Notes: generated from the sequence alone by a model not told the origin. A stretch of DNA of 64,000 nt from Natronomonas sp. CBA1123 (GCF_009741925.1 NZ_WPCC01000002.1:124001-188000), one strand, 5' to 3'; counted from the stretch's first letter, positions 17,569 through 25,999 are shown. Translations and numbers: made by a program.

Positions 17569-19176
17569 TCATTGGGACACTCCGTACTGCTCGTAGGCCT
17601 CATCAGGCGCAGCCACCTCATCTAGGGCCTCTCGCAATACGTCCTCCAGTTCCGACTGTCTTTCCGGCACTTCATCGATGATGTTCCGTGACTGGGCGGG
17701 ATCGGCATCGGTGTCGTACAGTCGTGGCTCGCGAAGGAGCGAGGCGGAGGGGTACCGCTGTCGCCACACCGGGACATCTGTGTACGGGAGGAACGCACCT
17801 GCTTCGGGATCGTCGTAGCCGCTCGTCGGTGTGAACGGGCTCTGGGCACTCATCTGCGTTGTCGAGTAGTTGTACAACGGCACATCCTCTTGGATTGGCA
17901 CCATGTACGTATGCGTCCCGTCAGTGACGTTGATATCCGAGTGCCACCAACCGTAGAGCGCCATCTCGCGGTGTTGTTCCGTCTCTCCCTCGATAAGCGG
18001 CAGGAGACTCCGGCTGTGCGGTGCGTCGCCATCATTCCCGGTCAATAGCTCAAGGACCGTCGCGTGCAAGTCGACGGCCGACGTCAACGCCTCAACAGTC
18101 TCGCCGAGCCGCGGACTGTCCGGATGCCAGACGAAAAGCGGCGTCCGCGCAACGAGATCGAAGTCGGGGCTCATCTTTCCGACCCAGCCGTGTTCGCCTA
18201 ACAGGAACCCGTGGTCTGCGGTGATGACGACGGCTGTCTCCTCCCAGAGGTCGTTGCGGTCAAGCGCGTCGAAAAGTTCACCGAGCCAGGTGTCGACCAT
18301 CGTCACCTTCCCGGCGAACTGTGAGCGGACGAATGCTAGCTCACGATCGGTCAGCTCCGCTTGGCCACGGTCAACGCGGCCATAGTACGGCCACACCGGA
18401 AGGTCGGGATTTCGCGGGTCCTCGTCGGTGTACATCGAGGCATACGGCTCCGGACAGTGGAAGGGTTCGTGGACGTCGAATTCGTCAACACGGAGCAGCC
18501 ACTGCGCCCACTCGGTATTGGCGTCGAGCCACTCAGCCGCTCGCGAGAACACTTTCGCTGCGAAGAAGTCCGTCTCATCGTCGTCGTCGAATCTCGCGAC
18601 GTTGCGGACGTACTTCCAGCGCGGCCGATAGTGCTGGAGATCGTACGCGTCGAGGACGTGGTTGGGGTTGGCGGCGGCGTCTGTTACCTCGGCGGTAGAT
18701 TCGTTACGCCCGCCGTCAAGGTCGTAGCCGACTTGTCGAAGCAAATCGGGGTCGGGGTCGTACGGAGCGGTCTTCCAGAGGTCGTCCTCGTGGCCACGAA
18801 CGAACTCGAAGCCGTGGTAATCCTCGTAGTAGCCACTGGAGCCGTGCTGGAAGAGGTGGAAGTGGTCTGTAAGCAGCTTCGTGAGTACCCCTGCATTTCG
18901 GGCCTTCTCGGCAAGCGTTGTGTCGTAGGCTTCGAGTGGGCCCCACCCGCGCCACAGGAACTCCTGGATGCCGGTGTCCCATTCCCGACGCGCCGGCATG
19001 CACGGGAGGCTCCCCGCGTAGTGGGTGTCGAAGGTAATCGCGCGGTCGGCGAAGCGATCCAGATTCGGCGTCGCAACGTCGAGATCTGCAACCCAGTCGA
19101 ATGGCGTGCCGTAGGCGCCTAACATATCCCGCCGCAGACTGTCGATTGAGACGAAGAGGACGTTCAGGTCACTCAT
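17569..19176 (-). CDS. Type I sulfatase (formylglycine-dependent)
   Basis: A 535-residue enzyme of the alkaline phosphatase superfamily. The N-terminus NVLFVSIDSLRRDMLG provides metal ligands. The maturation motif C-x-P-x-R is intact as Cys59-Met-Pro-Ala-Arg63, where Cys is converted to formylglycine. Further metal residues lie in ITADHGFLLGEHGWVGK. There is no signal peptide, so it acts in the cytoplasm on an imported sulfate ester. The start overlaps the end of the DUF1450 gene by eight bases, indicating one operon. No formylglycine-generating enzyme is seen in this window. Confidence 0.9.
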   Translation of the reverse strand: MSDLNVLFVSIDSLRRDMLGAYGTPFDWVADLDVATPNLDRFADRAITFDTHYAGSLPCMPARREWDTGIQEFLWRGWGPLEAYDTTLAEKARNAGVLTKLLTDHFHLFQHGSSGYYEDYHGFEFVRGHEDDLWKTAPYDPDPDLLRQVGYDLDGGRNESTAEVTDAAANPNHVLDAYDLQHYRPRWKYVRNVARFDDDDETDFFAAKVFSRAAEWLDANTEWAQWLLRVDEFDVHEPFHCPEPYASMYTDEDPRNPDLPVWPYYGRVDRGQAELTDRELAFVRSQFAGKVTMVDTWLGELFDALDRNDLWEETAVVITADHGFLLGEHGWVGKMSPDFDLVARTPLFVWHPDSPRLGETVEALTSAVDLHATVLELLTGNDGDAPHSRSLLPLIEGETEQHREMALYGWWHSDINVTDGTHTYMVPIQEDVPLYNYSTTQMSAQSPFTPTSGYDDPEAGAFLPYTDVPVWRQRYPSASLLREPRLYDTDADPAQSRNIIDEVPERQSELEDVLREALDEVAAPDEAYEQYGVSQ

Positions 19177-19441
19177 GGGCGCTGTCCTCCTGCAGGCTGT
19201 CGATGAGCGCTCGATGGCTGACCCCTTGGATTACGTCGCCGTCGACGACGAGGAAGGGCGTTGCATAGCAGATCCCACATTGCTGGAGGCAATACTGCAT
19301 TTCGACATCAGTGTCGCTGGCGGCGAGTTCTCGGTGCTCGTCGACGGTTACGTTGTCGAGACAGCATTCGATGAGTCTGTCCGTCTGATTCGGGTGACTC
19401 GTGGTGTTACAGCCGGAGTGGTTGCCCTCGGATTGAGGCAT
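19169..19441 (-). CDS. DUF1450 (YuzB-like) cysteine-containing small protein
   Basis: A 90-residue protein. After a polar N-terminus comes IECCLDN, and then the YuzB/DUF1450 core CLQQCGICYATPFLVVDGDVIQG, with CxxxCGxC cysteines on a thioredoxin-like strand order. Such proteins are thought to handle metal or redox chemistry, but no activity is established. It is the first gene of the sulfatase operon and overlaps the sulfatase start by eight bases. A role in sulfatase maturation or sulfur handling is only a guess from context. Confidence 0.75.
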   Translation of the reverse strand: MPQSEGNHSGCNTTSHPNQTDRLIECCLDNVTVDEHRELAASDTDVEMQYCLQQCGICYATPFLVVDGDVIQGVSHRALIDSLQEDSAHE

Positions 19442-19464
19442 GCAGGGAGGCAGTCGGGAACGGA

Positions 19465-19505
19465 CTAACGACGATTCCTTCGTATAGACAGGTGTTTATA
19501 AGATA
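19465..19505 (-). promoter_or_regulatory. Promoter of DUF1450-sulfatase operon with element shared with 16617-16655
   Basis: Minus-strand reading: TATA-like CTTATAAACA, then CCTGTCTATA, GAAGG and CGTTAGTC, ending about 24 bases before the start at 19441. Compared with the hydrolase-permease promoter, about 30 positions agree across the block. Confidence 0.6.
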
Positions 19506-19693
19506 TTGGGCATTGCTTCTATCACTGGTCCTCAGGTTTTACTCCGGCCACATCAAGGAATACTCGAGTGACGAAGCACCGACGGGATTGTACATCTGTA
19601 CCGACTGTGGGCACAGGTGGCGGCGGGACTGAGTACGACGACGGAATGGTCCGTACCGAACGTTATCACCATCGCTCCCTGTAGTTCGAAGTG

Positions 19694-19867
19694 ATGGAGA
19701 AAGAGCGGCTTCGAACCCTGATTGGAATCGCGATGGTCAGTCTCGGTCTCGTACAAACTGTGTCGGGCGTTCTGCAGGATAATCTCCCGTTCGCAACTTT
19801 CGGATTTCTCTACGCCCTCATTGGCGTTGCATACCTGTGGGCCGAGGTCTATTCGGCTGACCAGTAA
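19694..19867 (+). CDS. Small membrane protein (57 aa), unknown
   Basis: An ATG at 19694 opens a 57-residue protein with two hydrophobic segments (LIGIAMVSLGLVQTVSGV and FATFGFLYALIGVAYLWAEV) around a short polar turn (LQDNLP). It begins MEKERLR, so the N-terminus is charged. It looks like one of the many small haloarchaeal membrane proteins. I cannot give a function. A possible truncated zinc-ribbon tail (ICTDCGHRW) lies just upstream at about 19,590-19,630 without a clear start. Confidence 0.55.
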   Translation: MEKERLRTLIGIAMVSLGLVQTVSGVLQDNLPFATFGFLYALIGVAYLWAEVYSADQ

Positions 19868-19899
19868 CGACCACTTCAACGACTCTCCGTCGGGCGTCG

Positions 19900-19977
19900 A
19901 TGTCCGACCATGAATGTCCCCAATGTAACGAGCCGATTATGCGGCGTGGCTCATCGGTACACGGTAAAGCCGATTGA
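19900..19977 (+). CDS. Very short CxxC protein (25 aa), possibly truncated by decay
   Basis: ATG at 19900 encodes MSDHECPQCNEPIMRRG and a short tail ending at a TGA a few bases before the target-site duplication of the adjacent element. Haloarchaea carry many zinc-finger micro-proteins with a CPxC start, but a second CxxC needed to complete the finger is missing. It may be a remnant. Confidence 0.3.
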   Translation: MSDHECPQCNEPIMRRGSSVHGKAD

Positions 19978-19989
19978 TTAGGGTTGGAA

Positions 19990-20502
19990 GGCTCTGTTGA
20001 AATCATCAGAAGGTGACAAGTTCTGCCTCGGTGCGGTCAATACAGAGAGTGTATGCATCAGTCGCCCGATGCCTAATATTGTTGATTAGTAGTTTTGGTT
20101 CCTAACTAACAGGTTTTATATAATATTCAAAAAAATTTGCAAACATGGATACAGAAGCGTCGCTACTCTCCATACGGCGGTGGCTCATGATCATCTCTCT
20201 ACTGCTCGTTGTTCAGGTCTACTACAGCGCACAGAGCAATTACTCAGTTCCACCCGGTGGAAACACTATGATACTGGGCCTTCTCGGTCTTGGGTTCGTG
20301 GTAGTCGGTTCTCTTGCTTTGTCTTTTTTCGAGAACCAGTAGAGGATGGCGAGTCCTGCTTCGACTGACTTGCGCTGTGTACTCATCACAACTCCTTGAG
20401 CAGGTGTGCTGATTGGCAGGAATCCCAGCGGTCAATACGCACTCCTACGTAACGACTGTTTCAGTAAGAGAGGTGTCGAACTAATAGGGTTTCAACAGAG
20501 CC
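19990..20502. mobile_element. 513-bp IS6-like non-autonomous element with cargo gene, 8-bp TSD
   Basis: The left end begins GGCTCTGTTGAAATC (19990) and the right end is GGTTTCAACAGAGCC (to 20502), the inverted copy. The flanks are identical 8-bp direct repeats, GGTTGGAA at 19982-19989 and again at 20503-20510, which is a target-site duplication and shows that the segment moved as a unit. End sequence and 8-bp duplication both fit IS6-family transposition. Inside there is no transposase, only the 65-residue membrane protein gene. The region 20343-20502 holds no other gene. Confidence 0.8.
20145..20342 (+). CDS. Cargo of the IS6-like element: small two-TM membrane protein
   Basis: A 65-residue protein with two hydrophobic helices (WLMIISLLLVVQVYY and MILGLLGLGFVVVGSLALSFF) separated by a polar loop SAQSNYSVPPGGN. 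A strong TATA-like region (TTTTATATAATATTC, about 20114-20128) lies at leaderless spacing before the ATG, so the gene carries its own promoter within the element. It is not similar to a transposase. The other element of this kind in the window carries a different, exported protein. Confidence 0.65.
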   Translation: MDTEASLLSIRRWLMIISLLLVVQVYYSAQSNYSVPPGGNTMILGLLGLGFVVVGSLALSFFENQ

Positions 20503-20561
20503 GGTTGGAATGAGTCGGTTCCACTACTATTCCGTAGCTAGTCCAGACTCAACCCGTGTTT

Positions 20562-21365
20562 TCAATCGCTCTCTGCAGTCGTGTTCTCAGCAGCGAGTTC
20601 TCGGGCCGTCTCAACCCAGTTGTGTTCCGGGAACGGCGCTGGGCCGACATTGTACGTGTACTGGTAGGTAGTTCCATCATCCTCAAGCGTGATATCGAAG
20701 GCGTAGATGATTCCATCGTTGAGGCCGATTCGAAGGGTTCCGTCGCCGGCTGAGGATATATTCGATGCGTTCGGTTGCGTGCCTGTCACCTGATACGTGA
20801 TGACGGGCACGCCGTGGTGGGTTGTTGTATTGATGGCTTCCCACGTGTACGCCTCAAGTATGTTGGTATGTCGGCCGATGTTCGTCGGTGCGAGGCTACC
20901 GTAGTTGGAATCATAGCGATAGTACGCATCAGTGTCGTTGTCATAAACGAACGACTCGTCCGATTCGAACTCCTCTCGTTGGTGCGAGTTCGGGATGCTC
21001 TCGGCGGGTTGGAGGAATGCGTAGATACTCCCGTTTCGATAGACTTCGGCGTCATACCAGCGCTCGGCGAGAATTTCCCCCGTTTCGGCGTTGATGTAGT
21101 ACTCACCCTCAACGATTGGCCGTTCGGGCGGCGCGTCGTACTCTATTGCGTAGGAATCCCAGTGTTCCCGTGGCGTGTGTGAGACGTTGGTATCAGTGCT
21201 GTCAAGCGCCGTGAAGTTGATGTGATTTGCGTCCGCCCCCGCAGGATACTGTTGGTCAGGACCCAGTGGGCTGGATCCAGTTGGACCAATCGTAGCAAGT
21301 GCAAAGCCAATCACGGCGATAGCCACGACCGCAGCGAGTCCCCCAATCAGATACCGTCGATTCAT
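20562..21365 (-). CDS. Exported or membrane-anchored haloarchaeal protein, unknown function
   Basis: A 267-residue protein with one N-terminal hydrophobic helix (IGGLAAVVAIAVIGFALATI) just after MNRRYL, then a long extracellular-type domain rich in Asp, Asn, Thr and Tyr with many Asn-X-Ser/Thr sequons. I chose ATG 21365 because it places the helix at the N-terminus. Repeated YxYN/YYIN patterns (GEYYINAETGEILAERWY) suggest a beta-rich lipoprotein- or adhesin-like surface fold common in haloarchaea. It lies next to the transposable element but outside its TSD. Confidence 0.7.
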   Translation of the reverse strand: MNRRYLIGGLAAVVAIAVIGFALATIGPTGSSPLGPDQQYPAGADANHINFTALDSTDTNVSHTPREHWDSYAIEYDAPPERPIVEGEYYINAETGEILAERWYDAEVYRNGSIYAFLQPAESIPNSHQREEFESDESFVYDNDTDAYYRYDSNYGSLAPTNIGRHTNILEAYTWEAINTTTHHGVPVITYQVTGTQPNASNISSAGDGTLRIGLNDGIIYAFDITLEDDGTTYQYTYNVGPAPFPEHNWVETARELAAENTTAESD

Positions 21366-21768
21366 ACGATGGCTACATTCGCCTTTGGGTAAGTACTGTG
21401 GAAGACTCAAACCAGTGTTTGTGTGTTAATTAGAATCACACAACGGTCCCGGTGTTCGGTGTGAATTCTACCAGACAGCTATCAGCCTCTGACGCCGGGC
21501 GGTGCTGATATCCGAGAGCAACATACGGCGGTCGTGACGAGTGATGAGCGCCTTATCGTCTGTATGTATCGTTGCCGAGGTCACGATGGGGTTCAACGGT
21601 CACTTCCCCCTGCTCGCCGTAATCCATCGTCGGCATGATAGTGTCTAGTGAAGGGGGCTGTGAGTAGCAATAACGGAACCCCTCTGCAAAACAGACTACT
21701 GCACCGCACTCCTGCGGTGAATTTTTCAAACGGCAGGGAGACGACTCCATCGACATCCCCGAACAACC
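21366..21768. other. Intergenic region, mostly unexplained
   Basis: About 400 bases upstream of the surface-protein gene. A TATA-like AT stretch follows 21,420 for the leftward gene. A minus-strand segment around 21,553-21,640 reads as TIMPTMDYGEQGEVTVEP and could be the tail of a lost gene, but no start or partner supports it. Confidence 0.3.
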
Positions 21769-21983
21769 ATGCCCTCCCCAGCTGATTCGTCCCCATCGTC
21801 CTCAACTCCAAGAGAATCATCAGCGTCGCCACACAGCCGTCTTCTCGGTACCTGACGATGGCTATCGGTGTGTTCGTATATAGCCCAGCGTATCCGGATT
21901 TTCTCTTCACCTCCATCTTGGGATTCGGGTGCTTGTATCTACTGGCGCATAGTCTCCGTCGAATGATTGGTCGTAGGGGATGA
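21769..21983 (+). pseudogene. Small membrane protein gene broken by a frameshift
   Basis: From the ATG at 21769 a Ser/Pro-rich N-terminus leads to HSRLLGT and then a TGA. In the next frame the sequence continues as MAIGVFVYSPAYPDFLFTSILGFGCLYLLAHSLRR and stops at 21983. The join reads naturally as one ~70-residue protein with two hydrophobic helices if one frameshift near 21,850 is undone. Alternatively the 41-residue second part (ATG 21858) is a complete micro-protein. Confidence 0.4.
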
Positions 21984-22137
21984 CGTCTGGGCGGCTATCC
22001 GTGAGTTGTTGGTGCCTTAGAGTGAGCGCTCTCGGGAGGGTCGCCAAGCGTCTGTGTTACCACTCAGCTCGCGAAACTCAAGTGCCGATTTCACCATACA
22101 AAACGCACTATTTGCTATCAGCTGCATCTGTTCGTAG

Positions 22138-22971
22138 ATGGAATACGTCGAAACTGCTGGTGTGCGAATTCCGAAAATCGGTCTCGGAACATGGCAGAAC
22201 ACCGGGACAGAGTGTACAAAAACGGTGGAAGCAGCTATAGATACTGGATACCGACATATCGACACGGCACAGGCGTACGACAACGAACAAGCGGTGGGTG
22301 ACGGCATTGCTCAAGCCGACATCGACCGCGAGAGCATCTTCCTGACGACGAAAGTGTGGCGGTCGAATCTTCGATATGAGGACGTGCTCGAATCAGTTCA
22401 TGAGAGCCTCGACAACCTCCGTGTCGACTACGTCGATTTAGTTCTCATCCATTGGCCACACCCTCGTATTCCCCTTGAGGAGACACTCGAAGCCTTATCC
22501 GAACTCCACGACGAGGGCGTCGTCAAGAGTATCGGCGTCAGCAACTTTACGCGGTCACAACTCGAAGACGCACGACGAATTTCGGAACTCCCAATCGTAG
22601 CAAATCAAGTCCTCTATCACCCCTATACGGACCAATCAGAACTCCAGCAGTACTGCGCCGCTAACGGGCTTGCACTTACTGCGTACAGCCCCTTGGCTCG
22701 AGGGGATGTGCTGTCAGAGGAAATCTTAGAACGTATCGGGCGACAATACGACAAAAGCGCTGCACAGGTCGCGCTCCGCTGGTTGATTCAACAGGAAGGA
22801 GTCGTTGCAATCCCGAAAGCTAGCAGTAAAAGTCATCTCGAACAGAATCTCAATGTCTTTGATTTCAGCCTTACTGACGCAGAGATGACGCAAATCGACG
22901 ACTGCCGTGGCCCACTGACTGTTCAGCTTCGAAATCGCTTACCGTCAGTCGTACGCCACCTTCCAATCTGA
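22138..22971 (+). CDS. Aldo/keto reductase
   Basis: A 277-residue NADPH-dependent reductase of the AKR superfamily, close in form to 2,5-diketogluconate reductase-like AKR5 enzymes. The catalytic tetrad is complete: Asp42 and Tyr47 in RHIDTAQAYDNE, Lys72 in LTTKVW and His105 in IHWPHP. The cofactor-binding tail IPKASSKSHLEQNL is present. It reduces aldehydes or ketones to alcohols in the cytoplasm. The gene stands alone; the substrate is unknown. Confidence 0.93.
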   Translation: MEYVETAGVRIPKIGLGTWQNTGTECTKTVEAAIDTGYRHIDTAQAYDNEQAVGDGIAQADIDRESIFLTTKVWRSNLRYEDVLESVHESLDNLRVDYVDLVLIHWPHPRIPLEETLEALSELHDEGVVKSIGVSNFTRSQLEDARRISELPIVANQVLYHPYTDQSELQQYCAANGLALTAYSPLARGDVLSEEILERIGRQYDKSAAQVALRWLIQQEGVVAIPKASSKSHLEQNLNVFDFSLTDAEMTQIDDCRGPLTVQLRNRLPSVVRHLPI

Positions 22972-23148
22972 CCAATCCCGCTGAACAACATCGTGTGCGA
23001 GATTTCTATCGGCATGAGCGACAGGTTCTCTATGTTCTGCTGTATTCGATGCCAGTCGCCTACTGAAGGTTTCACCAGCGCCTCATTTTCGACCAAAAAA
23101 TTTCCATAGCTACTACATCGACTGCGAGAAAACGTCCGCTCCCCTCCA

Positions 23149-23814
23149 ATGGTACACGAATTAGGTCCCCTTGCTCGAGAACTGTCCACACCGTACTACG
23201 AAGATGCCCTGCCAGCGCATGATCGCTTCCACGCGAAGCGGGTTCACGATGTCGCGATTCGCTTAGCAGGCGAGTGTGAGGAGACTGTTGACCGGGATGT
23301 ACTGTCGGCAGCAGCTTGGTTACATGACATTGGCCGGCCACGCGAGCGGACAGGGGCAATCGAGCATCACGGCGAGTGGGCCGCAGACGAAGCAGCCGAA
23401 CTCCTTGCCGCTGAGTCAGTGCCGACCGATCAACTCAACGCAATCGAGCACTGTCTGCGGGCACACAGTATCCGAGCCTCTTCGCCAGAACCAGAAACGA
23501 TCGAAGCGAAGCTACTCTTCGACGCGGACAAGCTGGATGCTGTCGGAGCACGTGGACTGGTTCGACTCGCCTGCATCGTTGGTGAACGGTCAGGCCGTAC
23601 TGGCCAAGGATTCGCTGTGATAGACGATACGTCAGTTACCGAAATAGAGTCTTCAGACAGGCCGGATATCTCGGTCCTGAAAGAGTGGGCCAAAGCACGA
23701 CTCAATGCCTTGTACACGGCCCCGGGTGAGGAGCTTGGCGCATCTCGGTGGGATTTCATGGAGACGTTTTTCGAGCAATTCGATGCTGAGATCGGGACTG
23801 AAGGGCAAAGGTAG
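23149..23814 (+). CDS. HD-domain phosphohydrolase
   Basis: A 221-residue HD-superfamily protein. The metal-binding set is visible: HDRFHAKRVHDVA (about 24-36), the His59-Asp60 doublet in WLHDIGRP, an intervening EHHGEWAADEA, and DADKLDAVGARG (about 126-137). Its size and order resemble the YedJ/uncharacterised HD hydrolases acting on nucleotides or phosphate esters. The start is the ATG at 23149. It is in its own transcription unit between the aldo/keto reductase and the leftward toxin-antitoxin pair. Confidence 0.85.
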   Translation: MVHELGPLARELSTPYYEDALPAHDRFHAKRVHDVAIRLAGECEETVDRDVLSAAAWLHDIGRPRERTGAIEHHGEWAADEAAELLAAESVPTDQLNAIEHCLRAHSIRASSPEPETIEAKLLFDADKLDAVGARGLVRLACIVGERSGRTGQGFAVIDDTSVTEIESSDRPDISVLKEWAKARLNALYTAPGEELGASRWDFMETFFEQFDAEIGTEGQR

Positions 23815-23882
23815 TGTATCTCTACTGTAACACGGGTCTCGCTACGGGAAGCGTCTTCCTAACCGCTTTTCGACGGCCTCGG

Positions 23883-24230
23883 CTACTGGAATTCTTCGAC
23901 GAGTGCAGCGACCGCTTCCTCGACGAGCGTCCCATCGAGACGGCCCTGCCAGAAGTCGATGTCCTCGCGAGCAATCGACTGGACAGCCCACGGAACGATT
24001 CGGCTGTCGTCTGGTGTGCCACCACGAATCCAGCCCGTCTCTGGAATCTCGATGAGCCCGTCTAGCCAAGATTTCGACGTTAGCGTCAGAGCGATGTACT
24101 GCTCACCGTGGAATGGGCGACCCTCGTGGTTCGAGAGAATGAGCCACGGCCGAGCGTCGCCCTCACCTTTGAACGGATCAGCACCGTAGACGACATCACC
24201 ACGCTCGAAGATTGGCGGCCCCTCGGTCAC
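23883..24230 (-). CDS. MazF/PemK-like mRNA interferase toxin
   Basis: A 115-residue toxin of the PemK/MazF fold. The N-terminal FERGDVVYGADPFKGEGDARPWLILSN matches the G-D-V/I...RP-x-L-V/I opening, followed by HGEQYIALTLTSK and a WAVQSI strand. The start (24230) overlaps the antitoxin stop in ATGA (24227-24230). It probably cleaves RNA and is held in check by the upstream wHTH protein. A diverged second pair of the same design lies at 26897-27590. Confidence 0.8.
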   Translation of the reverse strand: MTEGPPIFERGDVVYGADPFKGEGDARPWLILSNHEGRPFHGEQYIALTLTSKSWLDGLIEIPETGWIRGGTPDDSRIVPWAVQSIAREDIDFWQGRLDGTLVEEAVAALVEEFQ

Positions 24231-24598
24231 TGTTCGTCCTCAACGCTCGGGTGTGGCTTCTCAGGGGCGTGCTCGCGCCACGCTTCCTTGTCTTCGGTCC
24301 CGAGCCGCTCGTTGAACAGGGCGGTCGCCCGCTCGTAGCCGCTGTATTCCTCAAGCCGCTCGGTGTCGTCGGTCACCGCCCAGTACGTCGCCTTATGTTC
24401 GACAAGGTCGCGGTTCTTCAACCGCGAGAGCGCGGTGCTGACCGGCCCCTCGTCGACGCCGATCTGGGAGGCGATTTCGCGTGCCTTGAATGCCTGATCG
24501 TCATTGGCGGCGAGAAACCCCAGAACCTGGTCGGGGACAGATAGCTCCGCGAGGTCTTCCTCGCTCGTGTTCTCGAAGGTATCTCGGTCGATCGACAT
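24227..24598 (-). CDS. Winged-helix antitoxin of the MazF-like toxin
   Basis: A 123-residue protein. Residues ~22-75 form a MarR/TrmB-like winged helix (VPDQVLGFLAANDDQAFKAREIASQIGVDEGPVSTALSRLKNRDLVEHK ending in TYWAVTD). The acidic tail (RLEEYSGYERATALFNERLG to PSVEDEQ) likely blocks the toxin. Gene order antitoxin-toxin with a four-base overlap is typical. Use of a winged helix rather than an AbrB/RHH domain with a MazF-like toxin is seen in haloarchaea. Confidence 0.78.
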   Translation of the reverse strand: MSIDRDTFENTSEEDLAELSVPDQVLGFLAANDDQAFKAREIASQIGVDEGPVSTALSRLKNRDLVEHKATYWAVTDDTERLEEYSGYERATALFNERLGTEDKEAWREHAPEKPHPSVEDEQ

Positions 24599-24940
24599 CG
24601 TTGTGTGAAGGTACGGCAGCCACTGTAAAGAGTGTTCGGCGTGAAAGCTATGAAAATGGTGAAGGAATTATTCACTCATGGCCACGAGATGACCAGCTGT
24701 AGCAGTGACATTCTCTCCAGCGTGAGGCCGGGAGTCTCTCGCGGAACGAAATCGACCGATACCCTCACTGGGCGTATTGGCGGTTGAGGTTTCGGTCGCG
24801 TTCGACAGCCCGGACATCGGATAGATTCACCCGTTTTCGTCAACCGTCGCGTTCGTATAGACCAAGCCAAGATTTGTATCGCCCCTGACGGGTGCGGGGC
24901 GATTCGAATCGGTCCGCGAGCCGTTGTTTCGGTGATTTCC
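24599..24940. promoter_or_regulatory. Divergent promoter region containing a 46-bp segment repeated at 26681-26726
   Basis: This gap separates the leftward antitoxin from the rightward ArdC/ImmA gene. Positions 24873-24918 are almost identical to 26681-26726, from TTTGTATCGCCCC to GGTCCGCG. In the second copy that segment leads straight into the 3' end of the gene, so this is the upstream region of an ancestral duplicated module. Confidence 0.6.
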
Positions 24941-25867
24941 ATGGCTACGACCAGTGATGCGTCGGTCTCGTTCACCGAGTCCGACACACGATCCGAGGAG
25001 ATGCATAGCACGATAGAAGCGTGGGTCGAGGACCTCGTCGCGGCCGTCAACGACGCACAGGCCAGCGAAGCGTTCCAAGCGTGGCTGGATGCCCAGAGCC
25101 AGTTTCACGATTACACGTATCGAAACACGCTACTCATCAAACAGCAATGCCCGGAGGCGACACGCGTCGCGGGGTATCGGACGTGGCAGGAGGAGTTCGA
25201 TCGGCACGTCACAGAGGGCGAGTCAGCCATCTGGATTTGGGCGCCGATCATTGCCCAGCGGTGTCCCGAATGCGAGAATTCGCCATCATACCACGAGCAG
25301 ATTGACTGTGATTACGACGAGACCGACCCCGAAGAGTGGTCGCGGGGTCTCGTCGGCTTCAATCCCGCGCCCGTCTTCGATATCTCGCAGACAGACGGTG
25401 AGCCCCTGCCAGAGCTGGAGACGGAAGCGACGGGCGACGCCGGAACGCTCGTCAGCCAACTCACTGACGCTGCTGCCGCGCTGGATGTAGCGGTCAACGT
25501 GGTTGACGACTCGGCGTGGCCGCATCCGGAAGCCAACGGCGTCTGTACGTATCCAGAGCATCCAGACGGGAACCCACAGGTGAAGGTGCGTGATCGGCCG
25601 AACGAGGCCGACCTCGCTCGGACGCTCATCCACGAGTACGCCCACGCTCTGTTGCACAGCGATGTCGACGACGAGACGGAACGGGCGAAGCGAGAAGTCG
25701 AAGCCGAGAGCGTCGCCTACGTCGTCGGTCGCTACGTCGGGCTGGACACGAGTGGGTCCGCGTTCTATCTGGCCGCTTGGGAATCGGACGACCCATCTGT
25801 CGTCCGGGACCGACTTGGACGAATTAGCCGGACGGCAGAGCGGCTTATCGACGTCCTAGAGGACTAG
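24941..25867 (+). CDS. ArdC-N / ImmA-IrrE type metallopeptidase-domain protein
   Basis: A 308-residue protein. The N-terminal ~120 residues (FHDYTYRNTLLIKQQCPEATRVAGYRTWQEEF) are of the ArdC ssDNA-binding type, with a small CPEC...C segment. The C-terminal part is a gluzincin-like peptidase with HEYAH (in TLIHEYAHALLHS) and the downstream acid in REVEAESVAYVVGRYVGLDT. Such proteins act as antirestriction or regulatory proteases on plasmids. The start is ATG 24941, with GTG 24932 possible. Its 3' end is duplicated at 26719-26868. Confidence 0.82.
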   Translation: MATTSDASVSFTESDTRSEEMHSTIEAWVEDLVAAVNDAQASEAFQAWLDAQSQFHDYTYRNTLLIKQQCPEATRVAGYRTWQEEFDRHVTEGESAIWIWAPIIAQRCPECENSPSYHEQIDCDYDETDPEEWSRGLVGFNPAPVFDISQTDGEPLPELETEATGDAGTLVSQLTDAAAALDVAVNVVDDSAWPHPEANGVCTYPEHPDGNPQVKVRDRPNEADLARTLIHEYAHALLHSDVDDETERAKREVEAESVAYVVGRYVGLDTSGSAFYLAAWESDDPSVVRDRLGRISRTAERLIDVLED

Positions 25868-25999
25868 AGCCAGCCGAACCACTGGCCAGTCGTGGAGAAA
25901 ACATAGTACGGCCGCTGCTGGGCGTCACGATTCGAAATCCTTCGACTACGATGCATGATGGAACACGTAGTCGATCCTCGCGGGGACCGTGAGGAATAA
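25868..25999 (+). pseudogene. Remnant of a wHTH antitoxin after the ArdC/ImmA gene
   Basis: Bases 25871-25901 match the spacer at 26832-26862 in front of the intact antitoxin. From about 25908 the sequence then jumps to a copy of the antitoxin's last ~30 codons (27163-27262: GCGGCCGCTGCTGGGCGTCACGA to the stop). The middle of the gene and its toxin partner are gone. The join falls in the short homology TAGTAC/TAGTGC. The stretch 26,000-26,108 has no gene. Confidence 0.7.
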
